From: Vicinamibacterales bacterium
GTDB lineage: Bacteria > Acidobacteriota > Vicinamibacteria > Vicinamibacterales > UBA8438
Assembly (NCBI GenBank): GCA_029940535.1
Contig: JAPYUM010000005.1
Coordinates: 22,541-86,540 of the forward strand
Direction of reading: 5' to 3'
DNA: 64,000 nt
Each line of letters opens with the position of its first letter. Within the stretch, counting starts at the first letter, position 1. Below are positions 24,169-33,637 of this stretch, piece after piece. The position numbers and the translations under genes are program-made. The notes beneath the pieces were generated by a model. That model did not search any database and was not told the DNA's origin. It saw only the letters and a list, made by a program, of their open reading frames with translations.

Positions 24169-24272
24169 GTTTCCTGGCGATCCGTCCGCCTGGCGGCGTT
24201 GCTTCGTCGGTCACAGGCCGCCTGCCTGCTCCCTCCTAGCGCCTTGCCAGACGAACGGCTTGCCAGGAAACC
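24168..24272. repeat. 105-bp long imperfect hairpin with 11-bp perfect ends
   Basis: The ends GGTTTCCTGGC (24168-24178) and GCCAGGAAACC (24262-24272) are perfect inverted repeats. Complementarity continues inward with mismatches for roughly 25 bp, and the centre contains further paired GC-rich words (CAGGCCGCC and GGCAGGC-type). It starts on the cytochrome stop codon. It looks like a small palindromic mobile element (MITE/REP class) that may double as a terminator. Sequence from 24273 to 24445 contains nothing else recognisable. Confidence 0.65.
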
Positions 24273-24445
24273 CTCTCACCGGGCTTTTCAGCAATCTCCT
24301 AGGGCTATTCGGGACGGCCTCCTCTTGCTGGCATGACGGGCTTGCGACTATTCTTAGAACTTCGGCCCGGTCCCACCGGCCTGCGCGGCCGTTCGAACAC
24401 ATCGCGGTGAGTTGGACTCGTCATCCGCGCCCAAGGAGTACTCAG

Positions 24446-25999
24446 ATGAAACGACTGCTGGTCGTCGCCGCCGCCCTCACGCTGTTGTTCGCCGGAGCCC
24501 CCGCCCAGGCGCAGTTCGACAGCGTTGGCTCGCTCAACTTCCCCACGTCCGGCGCCCCCGAGGCCCAGCAGCACTTCCTCCGCGGAGTTGCCATTCTGCA
24601 CAGCTTCGGCTGGAAACAGGCGATCGTGGAGTTCCAGGCGGCACAGCAGCTCGACCCTGATTTCGCCATGGCGTACTGGGGTGAAACGCTCTGCTACAAC
24701 CACCCGCTGTTCGGCAGTCCACCCGATGACGAAAGCCCCCGGGCGGTGCTGCAACGTCTGGGCGCGACCCGGGCGGAGCGGAGCGCCAAGGCGCCGACCG
24801 CCCGAGAGAAGGGCTTCCTCGACGCGGTCGAGACACTCTGGGGCGAGGGTGATTACGACGACCGGCGGGTCGCCTACATGGAGGCGATGCTGCGGCTCGC
24901 GGAACAATTTCCCAGCGACGACGAGGTGGCCACGTTTGCCGCCGTGGCGACGCTGAGCGGAGCGCGCGCCCTGGACGACCGGAGCTTCAGATACGAGATA
25001 CTGGCCGGCTCGCTGGCGGTACCGGTGTTCCAGCGGAACCCGAACCACCCGGGGGCGCCGCACTACACGATTCACGCGTTCGACGACCCGATTCACGCGC
25101 CGCTGGCCCTGCCGGCGGCGTTGCGTTATGCGGAGATCGCGCCGGCGGTGGCGCACGCCCGGCACATGCCGACACACATCTTCATCCAGCACGGGATGTG
25201 GGACTACGTCTCGGACCACAACCAGATCGCCTACGACGTCGCGCGCGACCTGTGGGAACCCGGCGACAGTGTGGGTGACACGGTCCACCCACTCGACTGG
25301 GGGCAGTATGGCGATCTGCAGCTCGGCGACTACGCCAAGGCCAGGACCTGGATCGAGCGTCTGGAAATGGTCCATCGTGAGAGCGACGGTCAGGCGCGTG
25401 CGGCCAGCACCCTGCCGTTGCTGAACGCCCGCTATGTCGTGGAGACCGAAGAGTGGAACGTGTTGCCGGTGACCGACGACTCGCCGGCGGCGGAGCTGCT
25501 GGCGACCGGTATCAGTGCCGTCAAGACCGGCGACCTGGCGACCGCGGCACAGGCCGAGGCGCGTCTGGAGGCGCTGGCCGAGAGCGGCGGTGCGGCGAAC
25601 GAGATCATGTATCGCGAAGTGTCGGCGATGGTGCGGCTGGCCCGTGGACAAGGCGACCTCGCGGTGGCCTTGATGGACGAAGCGATGGAGTTCGTGGTCG
25701 GCATGCGGCTGCCCAACGGGGCCGCAAGCCCGGTCAAGCCGCCCTACGAGCTCTACGGCGAGATTCTGCTCGAGCTCGACCGGCCGGCCGAGGCGGTGAC
25801 GCGATTCAAAACCTCACTCGAGCGGATGCCGGGCCGCGCCCGGTCGCTGCTGGGCCTCGCACGCGCGGCGGCCGCCAGCGGCGACCGCGTGACCGCGACC
25901 GCACAATACGAAAAACTGCGGTCGAACTGGAGTGGGCGGAACCAGTTGCCGGGCTATCAGGAAGCCAGTCGTTTCTTGCAGCAAAGCAACGACCAGTAG
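24446..25999 (+). CDS. secreted TPR-repeat protein
   Basis: A 517-residue exported protein starting at ATG 24446, with AAGGAG upstream and a signal peptide ending PAQAQ. The first unit (HFLRGVAILHSFGWKQAIVE, FQAAQQLDPDFAMAYWGETL) and C-terminal units (YELYGEILLELDRPAEAVTR, ARSLLGLARAAAASGDRVTA) are tetratricopeptide repeats. Conserved His blocks (HYTIHAFDDPIHAPLALPAA, HARHMPTHIFIQHGMW) in the middle are characteristic of this widespread uncharacterised family and could bind a metal. No enzymatic role can be assigned. It probably has its own promoter. Confidence 0.8.
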   Translation: MKRLLVVAAALTLLFAGAPAQAQFDSVGSLNFPTSGAPEAQQHFLRGVAILHSFGWKQAIVEFQAAQQLDPDFAMAYWGETLCYNHPLFGSPPDDESPRAVLQRLGATRAERSAKAPTAREKGFLDAVETLWGEGDYDDRRVAYMEAMLRLAEQFPSDDEVATFAAVATLSGARALDDRSFRYEILAGSLAVPVFQRNPNHPGAPHYTIHAFDDPIHAPLALPAALRYAEIAPAVAHARHMPTHIFIQHGMWDYVSDHNQIAYDVARDLWEPGDSVGDTVHPLDWGQYGDLQLGDYAKARTWIERLEMVHRESDGQARAASTLPLLNARYVVETEEWNVLPVTDDSPAAELLATGISAVKTGDLATAAQAEARLEALAESGGAANEIMYREVSAMVRLARGQGDLAVALMDEAMEFVVGMRLPNGAASPVKPPYELYGEILLELDRPAEAVTRFKTSLERMPGRARSLLGLARAAAASGDRVTATAQYEKLRSNWSGRNQLPGYQEASRFLQQSNDQ

Positions 26000-26069
26000 C
26001 GACATCGCCGGGCCATCGCACGGACACGACACGCACACTCGTGCACGTGCCGCTGTCTTCGACGGACTG

Positions 26070-27020
26070 TTAGCGTTGGTATCCGCGGCGCGCCTGCACG
26101 CGACGCCCGCGGCCCCTGACCTGCACGTCAAGGTCGTGCCAACCGCCGGCGTCGACCCCCGTGGGCGAATACGCCAGTACGTAGCGGGTGCGGAACTCAC
26201 TGACAACCCGCGCGAACGCCTCGGGCAATCGGTCAACGTCGTAGGCGGCAAAAAGCGAGCCGCCGGTGTCCTCCGCCAGCCACGACAGATACGCACGGCG
26301 GAAGAGTTGTGGCTCGACCGGGAACCACTGTCGGGTCAGGTCACGATGTTGCCGGTTCATGAGGGTGACTCGTCGGTCGCGGTCGAGGGTGACGGCGTAC
26401 ACGACCATATCGCTGCGCTGGGCGGTGTCCAGGACATCGCGCGGATCGAGCCAGCTCACGCTATCGTTGCCGTCACTGAAGACGAGCATCACGGTGCGCT
26501 GCCCGGTCTGCGCCCGCAAGGTCAGCGCCGCGAATGTCGCGTCGTACAGCGCGGTCGCGCCACCCGCGCGAACGCGGCCGACGGCCAGCGGCAGTTGCTC
26601 GGGCGGGGCGGGCGGCTCGACCGCCAGGTGCACCGTGTCCGAGAAGGTCACCAGCCCGACCCGGTCGTCCGGTCCCAGGGCGTCACCGGCAGCCAGCGCC
26701 GCGGCCCGGAGCCGGTCGAGCCCAGACCCGCCGACGCTGCCGCTGATATCGAGGACGAGCAACAGCGTGATCGGCGCGTCTTCGAGCAGCACGGTCTCGA
26801 TCCGTTGGCGCACGCCGTTGTCCGTGACGGTGAAGTCATCGGCGGAGAGTCCGTCCACCGGGCGACCGCCGCGGGTCACGAGGACGTCGACCATGACCGC
26901 GTCCACCCCGCTCCTGAACGTCTGGGCCGGGAGCGTCACGCTCAATCCGGCAACCGCCAGGAGGCCGAGCAGTCCGCGCTGACGCCACGCGTGACGACGA
27001 CGTGGGAGATGCGCGCTCAT
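26070..27020 (-). CDS. VWA-domain secreted protein (acidobacterial VWFA-related)
   Basis: A 316-residue exported protein with a signal-like N-terminus (LLGLLAVAGLSVTLPAQ). DVLVTRGGRPVDGLSADDFT is the usual strand before the von Willebrand A domain. The metal site is DISGS at 91-95, with further MIDAS positions in GGATALYDA and FSDGNDSVSW. The end YVLAYSPTGVDAGGWHDLDV is the characteristic tail of this acidobacterial family. It overlaps the preceding TPR gene by 4 bp (ATGA), so the two are one operon, perhaps forming a surface or periplasmic complex. Confidence 0.85.
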   Translation of the reverse strand: MSAHLPRRRHAWRQRGLLGLLAVAGLSVTLPAQTFRSGVDAVMVDVLVTRGGRPVDGLSADDFTVTDNGVRQRIETVLLEDAPITLLLVLDISGSVGGSGLDRLRAAALAAGDALGPDDRVGLVTFSDTVHLAVEPPAPPEQLPLAVGRVRAGGATALYDATFAALTLRAQTGQRTVMLVFSDGNDSVSWLDPRDVLDTAQRSDMVVYAVTLDRDRRVTLMNRQHRDLTRQWFPVEPQLFRRAYLSWLAEDTGGSLFAAYDVDRLPEAFARVVSEFRTRYVLAYSPTGVDAGGWHDLDVQVRGRGRRVQARRGYQR

Positions 27021-28201
27021 GGACGAACCTCGAGACGAAGCTCCTCACGGAGACCCGGTCCAGCGCCGACCCCCAGTTGATAATCCACCCAGGGATCGGG
27101 AAGCCCCGCGATGAGCCGACCCCGCGGAGCCGCCGCACTGTACGGAGCACGTCGCGCGCGGGACGAGGCCGCAGGGTCGAGTGTGGACGCGAGCGTGCGC
27201 GCCGCGCCGCTCACATCGCCGCGTGTGTGGAGCAGCCGCGCGAGCGCCATTCGGGCAGCCTGGCCGTCCGGAATCAGGTCCACGGCCTCCCGCCACCGCT
27301 GTTCGGCGGCATCGAGCTCGCCGGCGTGCCGGTGCAGGTCGCCAAGCAGGAGACGGGCAACGTAGGCATGCTCGACCCCCACATCCTCCCGGTCTGCCAG
27401 GTCGGTCAACAGCTCCCGCACTGACTCTCCCTCCTCCAGCAGCATGCGGATGCGCGCGAGTCGCAACGCCGCTTCCGTCGCGCCGGGAGAGACAGCCAGC
27501 GCGGCCCCGGCGCGGCGAGCGGCGGCGCGCAGCGTCGACCGCTTCCCCTCCTGAAGCTGGGGAAGCTGGGACCGACCCGTGTTGTCCAGAATGACCGGTT
27601 CCAGCGCCAGACCCTCGTTGAGCCACGCGGCGGCAATCAGGAGCGGCACATCGTCCGGCACGCGCTCGAGCGCCACCTCGCTGAACGTCACGCCGTCGCT
27701 CCACCCGCCTCGCTCGAACGCCAGCAGCGTGACCGCCAGATACCATCGCCGCCGGAACGACTGCTCCGGCTCCGGGTCGCGTGCCCCGAGCTCGATCCAG
27801 CGCACCGCCACTTCGATCCAGTCGGACGCGGCCTCTTCGAGCCCGCGCGACCACAGACTGTCGGCCACATCGAGCTGGAGCATGGCCGCGGCCCGGAACA
27901 GCAGTTCGTTCAGGGCCGGTTCGGCATCGGTGCCAGTCAGCCTGGCATCGGGGTCGCGGACCCGGTCGATCAGCGCGTGGATAACCTCTGGGTCCAAGGC
28001 GAGGACGCCCTGGATGGCCTCCCGGGCGCGCCCGGCGCGATGGGCGTCGACCAGCCCCCGGTACGGCTGCAACTCGTCCGTAAACCAGAAGTCGCTCTGG
28101 GTGAAGGCCGGCTCCTGCCCAAAGCCGGTCGTCAAGAAGAGCACCACCAGGAGCGAGAGACGCAGACACCGCGCCGACCGCCGCCGATGGACTCTGGTCA
28201 T
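27017..28201 (-). CDS. secreted TPR-type protein in operon with VWA gene
   Basis: A 394-residue protein with signal peptide (LRLSLLVVLFLTTGFGQ). The body is alpha-helical with degenerate tetratricopeptide units, clearest at HAYVARLLLGDLHRHAGELD and EAVDLIPDGQAARMALARLL. The stop overlaps the VWA start, and the upstream gene ends 21 bp before it on the same strand. TPR and VWA proteins often pair in acidobacterial and Bacteroidota BatA/BatB-like loci, but the typical MoxR ATPase is not present here. Confidence 0.75.
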   Translation of the reverse strand: MTRVHRRRSARCLRLSLLVVLFLTTGFGQEPAFTQSDFWFTDELQPYRGLVDAHRAGRAREAIQGVLALDPEVIHALIDRVRDPDARLTGTDAEPALNELLFRAAAMLQLDVADSLWSRGLEEAASDWIEVAVRWIELGARDPEPEQSFRRRWYLAVTLLAFERGGWSDGVTFSEVALERVPDDVPLLIAAAWLNEGLALEPVILDNTGRSQLPQLQEGKRSTLRAAARRAGAALAVSPGATEAALRLARIRMLLEEGESVRELLTDLADREDVGVEHAYVARLLLGDLHRHAGELDAAEQRWREAVDLIPDGQAARMALARLLHTRGDVSGAARTLASTLDPAASSRARRAPYSAAAPRGRLIAGLPDPWVDYQLGVGAGPGLREELRLEVRP

Positions 28202-28222
28202 GCGGCGAGATCGGGCATCGAT

Positions 28223-29338
28223 TCAGCGACCGTTCTCACGCGCCTCCGCATCGGCGCGTCGAGCGCCGCGAAGCACGGTGTCCAGCGCATAGTTACCCTC
28301 GTGGCAGGCGTACTCGAAGATCTCGTCCTGGGTCGGGTTCCAGGGATACTCGCCCGTCCACGGGCTCTCCCACGTCGATGGGTCCTCGACCGTGAATCGA
28401 TAGAGGATGGTCCCGTCGTCGGCCAGGGTGAAGCGCTCGGTGACCTTCAGACTCTCCCCCGAGCCGCGGAAACGCGTCTTGTTGGTGAAGTTGTTGGTTT
28501 CGACCACCAGCGTGTCGCCCTCCCAGTGGCCAACCGAGCTGCCCATCCACTGCTTGACGTGTGGCGGCAGGCTTTCGCCACCAATGCGAATCATGCGGGT
28601 GTCGTGAACCATCTCGTTGTAGATCAACACCCAGTCATCCGTCTGCACGATGAACTTGAGGTTGTTGTAGAAGTAGTTGGGCAGCGTCGGGGGCCCTGAC
28701 GTGGAGCCGAAGCCCAGGATGCAGCGCTCGGCGAGCGGCCGGCGGTCGGCCGCGTCGTACTGACTGCTCGACCCTCCTACGGCGCTCTCGCCGGCGTCTG
28801 GCGCGGCGCGGGTCGCCAGCAGTGCGGCCATACGCTGTCGCGCCTCCGGTGTCATCGGCGGCACCCGGCCATTCTCAGGGTCCACGACAAGCGAAGTCCG
28901 TGCCCGCCCGTCAATGGTCACGGGACGCTCGCCGGGACTGAGCCAGAACAGGTTGTAGCCGCCCACGGTCCCCCCACCCAACCGGAACAGACCCTCGAGG
29001 TAGGAGTTGGTCGGCGAGGTGTCCCCGCCAACCGGAGGCGCAGTCCGATCAGCCTCGAGGGGCGCCAGATCGCGCACATTTCGCTGCTCTTCGTATTGCA
29101 CCATCGCGGCCACCTCCTCGTCGGTGAGGAAGGGCCGGCCGTCGTATTCGGCCGGCCGGTCGACGGGCGTCATCGTCGCCACGTCATAGAGGCCCGTCAG
29201 ATCGGGGTGCCCATCCTGGGTTCTCGGGATAGTCGACGAGGCCGCCGGCGTCTGGGCCATCACCGTCCCAGAGTCGAGCCAGACGCCCGGAGCCGAGAAC
29301 ACGAAAAGAACGACGAGAGCCAAGAACCGCTTCGACAT
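28223..29338 (-). CDS. secreted protein of unknown function
   Basis: A 371-residue exported protein starting at ATG 29338 with GGAGG upstream and a signal peptide (FLALVVLFVFSAPGVWL). IPRTQDGHPDLTGLYDV near the N-terminus and VGHWEGDTLVVETNNFTNKT with ESLKVTERFTLADDGTILYR toward the C-terminus are typical of a large family of secreted proteins in Acidobacteriota and Proteobacteria with no known role. It is upstream of the TPR-VWA pair on the same strand and may share its transcript. Confidence 0.75.
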   Translation of the reverse strand: MSKRFLALVVLFVFSAPGVWLDSGTVMAQTPAASSTIPRTQDGHPDLTGLYDVATMTPVDRPAEYDGRPFLTDEEVAAMVQYEEQRNVRDLAPLEADRTAPPVGGDTSPTNSYLEGLFRLGGGTVGGYNLFWLSPGERPVTIDGRARTSLVVDPENGRVPPMTPEARQRMAALLATRAAPDAGESAVGGSSSQYDAADRRPLAERCILGFGSTSGPPTLPNYFYNNLKFIVQTDDWVLIYNEMVHDTRMIRIGGESLPPHVKQWMGSSVGHWEGDTLVVETNNFTNKTRFRGSGESLKVTERFTLADDGTILYRFTVEDPSTWESPWTGEYPWNPTQDEIFEYACHEGNYALDTVLRGARRADAEARENGR

Positions 29339-29439
29339 GTGCAAGACCTCCACCGCTAGTGTAAACGGTTTCATTCGAGTGTACGGCTTGGGTCGCAGGA
29401 CGCGGCCATCTCCTTCAACGCCACAACGCCCTGTGCGTA

Positions 29440-30215
29440 GGCATTGTCAGGTTAACGCCCCAGGTGAGAGAGTGGGCAGATGACGAGCCCGCCGCCCAGC
29501 TATCGCGGATACCGCTTTCCCGCTGACATCATCAGTCACGCCGTCTGGGTCTACCACCGCTTTGGCCTGAGTTTCCGAGAGGTCGAGGATCTCCTCGCTG
29601 AACGCGGTGTCACCGTCACGTATGAGTCGATCCGCCAATGGTGCCTGACGTTCGGGTGCGAGTATGCGCGGCGCCTGCGACGCCGGAGAGGCCGTCTGGG
29701 CGACACCTGGCATTTGGACGAGGTGTTCGTGAAAATCCGGGGGCAGCCGCACTACCTGTGGCGTGCGGTGGACGAAGACGGCGACGTGATCGACATCCTC
29801 GTCCAGTCACGGCGGAACCGTCGGGCCGCGGAGCGCTTCTTCCGGAAGCTGTTGAAAGGCCAGGGTCTGGAGCCCCGTCGGCTGATCACCGACAAGCTCG
29901 GGAGCTACGCCGCTGCCCACCGTACCGCGATGCCGTCCGTCGTGCACAGCACGCGGCAGTATGAGAACAATCGGGCGGAGGTCTCGCATCAACCGACACG
30001 CCATCGGGAACGCCAGATGCGACGCTTCGCGGTCGTCCACGGCGTGGTCCAGAACCTGTTCCGCGTCGGCCGGCACCTGCTGCGGGCCGCTCATCACCGC
30101 CTCCTCCGCATGCGCGCGTTCGCCGCCTGGGATGCGGTGACGTGCGCCTGTTAGACGAGCGAGGTGCGCGGGCTCGAAGAGAGAATTGGACTTGCGGCGT
30201 TAAGTTGACAACACC
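29440..30215 (+). mobile_element. IS6-family insertion sequence
   Basis: A 776-bp element bounded by imperfect 20-bp inverted repeats at 29440-29459 and 30196-30215 (16 of 20 positions match: GG..TTGTCA..TTAACGCC). It contains one transposase gene reading rightward. No 8-bp target duplication is visible in the flanks, which suggests an old insertion, later rearrangement, or IS6-style recombination. The right end lies 7 bp from the stop of the S1-domain gene, which was not interrupted. Confidence 0.82.
29480..30154 (+). CDS. IS6-family DDE transposase
   Basis: A 224-residue transposase. GYRFPADIISHAVWVYHRFG with SFREVEDLLAERGVTVTYES is the helix-turn-helix N-terminus of IS6/IS26-like proteins. 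The DDE residues are Asp80 (WHLDEVFVKI), Asp138 (LITDKLGSY) and Glu167 (NNRAEVSHQPTRHRER). The length is close to the family norm of about 230, with no break, so it may be active. It catalyses replicative transposition or cointegrate formation. Confidence 0.92.
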   Translation: MTSPPPSYRGYRFPADIISHAVWVYHRFGLSFREVEDLLAERGVTVTYESIRQWCLTFGCEYARRLRRRRGRLGDTWHLDEVFVKIRGQPHYLWRAVDEDGDVIDILVQSRRNRRAAERFFRKLLKGQGLEPRRLITDKLGSYAAAHRTAMPSVVHSTRQYENNRAEVSHQPTRHRERQMRRFAVVHGVVQNLFRVGRHLLRAAHHRLLRMRAFAAWDAVTCAC

Positions 30216-30222
30216 GTCGCGG

Positions 30223-31668
30223 TCAGTCGTCCGCGGGGCGGAACGCCGCGCGCAGCTTGTCGGCCATCGAGCCGAAGCTGGCGTCTCGCCCGTCGCTCTG
30301 ACGCTTGGAGTAGGCGCGGGCGTCGTTCCGCTCTTCGCCTTCGCGAATCGCTTTCCGGCTCAGCCGAATCCGATGGCTGTCGGGGTCGACCTCGAGAATC
30401 ACGACCTCGATCTCGCTGCCGACCGGGAACGCCTGTTTCAGGTCGGTGCCGTAGACGGTGTCGGTCTCTTCATTGGGCAACAAGCCGGTGCGCCCCGGAC
30501 TCAGGAAGACGAACACGCCGTACCGCTCGTGGCGTTCGACGGTGCCCCTCACCTGTGCGCCCGCTTCGATCGCCACGACCGACGCCGAGTCTGTCTCGAT
30601 CACGGCGACACCGATCCGCTTCTGTTCGAGGTCCACGGTGAGAATCTCGACTGCGACCGTGGCGCCGACGGCGACGGTGTCTTGCCAGCCGTCCCGCTTG
30701 CCGGACGGCGGAAAGGTTGAGACATGCGCGAGCGCCTCGATGCCTGGCTGCAATTCGATGAAGGCGCCGAAGTCGAGCACGCGGGTCACTTTCCCCCCCA
30801 GACGCTGCCCGCTGGCGTAGGACGGGCCGACCGCCTCCCACGGGTCGGTCTGCAGCTGCTTCATCCCGAGCGAGATCTTGCCCTTCTCGTCATCCACGCC
30901 AAGCACCCGCACGGTGACGGCGTCGCCCGGTTGGACCACCGTGGCCGGGTCCGACACGCGCGACCAGCCCATCTCGGACACGTGCAGCAATCCCTGAATG
31001 CCGCCCCCGAGATCCACGAAGGCACCGTACGGCCGTACGGACGCGACCCGACCAGGCAGGTCGGCGCCGGGGACGATGGTCTTACGCACCTCGACCTCTT
31101 GCTCGCGTTCTTCTTCTTCGATCAACGCGCGTCGCGAGATGACGAGATCCTTGCCGTCTTCTTTGTATTCGAGGATTCGGAAGGTGTAGCGCGCGCCGAC
31201 GTGCACCTCCGGATCGGAGGTGAATCCGGTGTCGATTTGCGAGATGGGGCAGAAAGCGCGCTGTCCGCCGACGCTGACCTCGTAGCCGCCTTTGTTCGCC
31301 TTCTCGACCCGACCCTCCACCGGCAGTTGAGCGCGATACGCGCCCTCCAACTGTCGTCTCGTCGCCGCACCCTGGGCGAGCTTGTGTGACAGTGTGATCC
31401 CGCCGGAGGTCGAGACCACCACGGCCTCGACGGTGTCGCCGACCTCGACGGTCAACTGCCCGTCTTCGTCCTTCAACTCAGCGAGGTCCATCGTTGCCTC
31501 GCCTTTGCCGCCGACATCGATAAACGCGACGTCCCTCCCGATCAGGACGACGACGCCCTTGACCAACTGTCCTGTCTCGAACACGACGGGCTCGAGCGAC
31601 GCCGCAAACAATGCGGCAAAGTCCTCTTCCTCGCCGGCTGGCGGGGGCGCTTCGTCATCGGGAGGCAT
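30223..31668 (-). CDS. ribosomal protein S1-like protein with five S1 domains
   Basis: A 481-residue cytoplasmic RNA-binding protein starting at ATG 31668. Five S1 OB-fold repeats are seen, opening at VKGVVVLIGRDVAFIDVGGK, VEGRVEKANKGGYEVSVGGQ, PGRVASVRPYGAFVDLGGGI, GGKVTRVLDFGAFIELQPGI and RGTVERHERYGVFVFLSPGR. The acidic N-terminus and basic C-terminus are typical of S1-like proteins. Genuine rpsA usually has four to six domains, but this copy lies among secreted enzymes with no translation genes nearby, so it may be an S1 paralogue. Confidence 0.85.
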   Translation of the reverse strand: MPPDDEAPPPAGEEEDFAALFAASLEPVVFETGQLVKGVVVLIGRDVAFIDVGGKGEATMDLAELKDEDGQLTVEVGDTVEAVVVSTSGGITLSHKLAQGAATRRQLEGAYRAQLPVEGRVEKANKGGYEVSVGGQRAFCPISQIDTGFTSDPEVHVGARYTFRILEYKEDGKDLVISRRALIEEEEREQEVEVRKTIVPGADLPGRVASVRPYGAFVDLGGGIQGLLHVSEMGWSRVSDPATVVQPGDAVTVRVLGVDDEKGKISLGMKQLQTDPWEAVGPSYASGQRLGGKVTRVLDFGAFIELQPGIEALAHVSTFPPSGKRDGWQDTVAVGATVAVEILTVDLEQKRIGVAVIETDSASVVAIEAGAQVRGTVERHERYGVFVFLSPGRTGLLPNEETDTVYGTDLKQAFPVGSEIEVVILEVDPDSHRIRLSRKAIREGEERNDARAYSKRQSDGRDASFGSMADKLRAAFRPADD

Positions 31669-31692
31669 ATGCAATCTCGATCGACATCGATG

Positions 31693-33600
31693 TCAGTTCA
31701 TCGGCAGGGCGAAGGCGATAATCTCGTCGTTGGTCACCTCCGACCCCGTGAGCCCGCCACCAGTGCTCACCACGGTGACGAATTGGCGTCCATCGGCTCC
31801 CAGGTAGGTAATGGGCGTCGCTTCGACCGACGACGGTAATCTGATCTCCCACAGCTGCTCACCGGTGGCGGTCGCAAACGCGCGGAACCGGTAATCATCG
31901 CTGCCGCCAACAAAGGTGAGGCCACTGGCGGTCAGCACGACGCCGCCCGTACTGGGGCGGCCCGTGTCCTGCAGGCCGGGGGGCAGCATGTCGGACACGC
32001 CCAGCGTCCTGCGATACGCGATGTCGCCGGTCTCCATATCGACCGCGACCAGCTCGCCCCACGGCGTCGGCCCGCACGGCAGACGCCGGTCAGGATCGCC
32101 GAAGCGACGCACACCGGCGAGCGGCCCGGAATTAAACCACGTGTCGTTTGGCCGCTGGACCAGACGCATCGGCTGGAACAGATTGGTGGTGTTCGAAATG
32201 AACAGACCAAGGTCGGGATCGTAAGCGGGTCCCCAGTAGTTGATGCCGCCCGCCGGCCCCGGCGGAGACATGCTATACCGGTTGACGGCGATCGGCATGT
32301 AGGGCCCGCCCAGCTTCATGTCGTTGTCGTCGACCACGCGTTCGCAATAGGCCTGGTGCTGGGGCTCGCCCTGGTAGAGGTTGTCGCGAGAGATCGTCAT
32401 CTGCGTCAGCGGCTCGGGCTTGACCGGGAACGGCTGCGTCGGAGAGGCCAGCTCGCCAGCCAGGTCACTCTGCGGCACCGGCCGCTCCTCGATGTCGAAA
32501 ATGGGCTCGCCGGTGACGCGATTCAGCGTGAACAGCAGGCCGCTCTTGTTGACGACGAGAAGCGCGGGCACCAGTTCACCGCCACGGACGAGGTCGACGA
32601 CCAGCGGCGCCGACTGCGCGTCGTAGTCCCAGATGTCGTGATGGACGAGCTGGAAGTGCCAGAGATACTGGCCGGTGTCGGCCTCGACAGCAACGATCGA
32701 CGACGAGAAGAGATTGTCGCCGGGACGATCGACCCCGACACGGTCGTCGTTCGGGGCGCCGAGCGGCATATACAGAATGCCGCGCTCGGTATCGAGCGAC
32801 ATATAGCCCCAGACATTGACGCCGGATCGGTCGCGAGCGCTGTCCCCCGCCCAAGAGTCGTAGCCGAAGTCGTCGGGGCCCGGCACCGTCTCGAACGTCC
32901 ACACTAGCTCGCCGGTCCGGGCGTCCCAGGCGCGCGTGTCCCCGGCCGGTCCGGTGCCCTTCGGAAAGTTGCGCCCTTCTCCAGTGCCCGCGCCGGTGAT
33001 CACCAGGTTCTTGTAGATGGTCGGAGAAGATAGCAGCAAGTAGCCGGCGTCCGTGAAAGTCCGCATGATCTCGGTCGTTTTCAGATTGACCACGCCACTC
33101 TCGCCAAACCCCGCGTTCAGCGTGCCGTCCGAGGCCTTGATCGAGTACAGCCCGCCCGAGCTCGCGCCAAACAGGAGCGACGGCGGGACGTCGCCGTCGC
33201 CCGGCCAGTACGCAATGCCGCGCTTCGACGGCACGGCATTGTCAGGAATCTCGAATCGCCATTCTTCCGCACCGGTGGTGGCGTCCAGGGCGATGACGGC
33301 ACCATAGGGCGAGGCGAGATACATGGTCGTGCCAATCACCAATGGAATGGCCTGGTCCTCCCGCAGGCCGCCCGTGAAGTCGGCCGGCTTGAGATGAACG
33401 CTCCACACCCGCTGGAGCGTGGCGACGTTGTCGGCGGTAATCTGGGTCAACGGGCTGTAACGGTTGGCACTCTGGGTGTAGTTGGTGGCCGGCCAGTCGG
33501 TCGTCCCCTGCTGGGGGTCCTGGGCGCCCACAGCCACACAGCCTGCTACAAGCAAAAGCGCACTCACTCGCACAGCCAGTCTCGCGACTAGTCCAGCCAT
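31693..33600 (-). CDS. PQQ-dependent dehydrogenase (quinoprotein), second copy
   Basis: A 635-residue periplasmic quinoprotein. ATG at 33600 follows GGAAGGAG, and the signal peptide ends near AVGAQ. It shows the family order: YTQSANRYSPLTQITADNVA, FGYDSWAGDSARDRSGVNVW, FQLVHHDIWDYDAQSAPLVV, then VEATPITYLGADGRQFVTVV. As in the enzyme at 11072, no heme domain is present. The two PQQ enzymes differ in length and active-site context and are likely to have different substrates. PQQ synthesis genes are not in this window. Confidence 0.88.
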   Translation of the reverse strand: MAGLVARLAVRVSALLLVAGCVAVGAQDPQQGTTDWPATNYTQSANRYSPLTQITADNVATLQRVWSVHLKPADFTGGLREDQAIPLVIGTTMYLASPYGAVIALDATTGAEEWRFEIPDNAVPSKRGIAYWPGDGDVPPSLLFGASSGGLYSIKASDGTLNAGFGESGVVNLKTTEIMRTFTDAGYLLLSSPTIYKNLVITGAGTGEGRNFPKGTGPAGDTRAWDARTGELVWTFETVPGPDDFGYDSWAGDSARDRSGVNVWGYMSLDTERGILYMPLGAPNDDRVGVDRPGDNLFSSSIVAVEADTGQYLWHFQLVHHDIWDYDAQSAPLVVDLVRGGELVPALLVVNKSGLLFTLNRVTGEPIFDIEERPVPQSDLAGELASPTQPFPVKPEPLTQMTISRDNLYQGEPQHQAYCERVVDDNDMKLGGPYMPIAVNRYSMSPPGPAGGINYWGPAYDPDLGLFISNTTNLFQPMRLVQRPNDTWFNSGPLAGVRRFGDPDRRLPCGPTPWGELVAVDMETGDIAYRRTLGVSDMLPPGLQDTGRPSTGGVVLTASGLTFVGGSDDYRFRAFATATGEQLWEIRLPSSVEATPITYLGADGRQFVTVVSTGGGLTGSEVTNDEIIAFALPMN

Positions 33601-33637
33601 TGTCCTACTCCTTCCGGGGGTCCGGGCTGACGCACCA

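Noticed and set aside
24305..25651. Minus-strand open frame of 448 codons
   Set aside because: Antisense to the TPR-repeat gene; Arg/His-rich translation with no recognisable domain.
31693..33600. PQQ biosynthesis or a fused cytochrome domain near the PQQ enzymes
   Set aside because: No CxxCH in either enzyme and no pqqA-E-like genes in the window.
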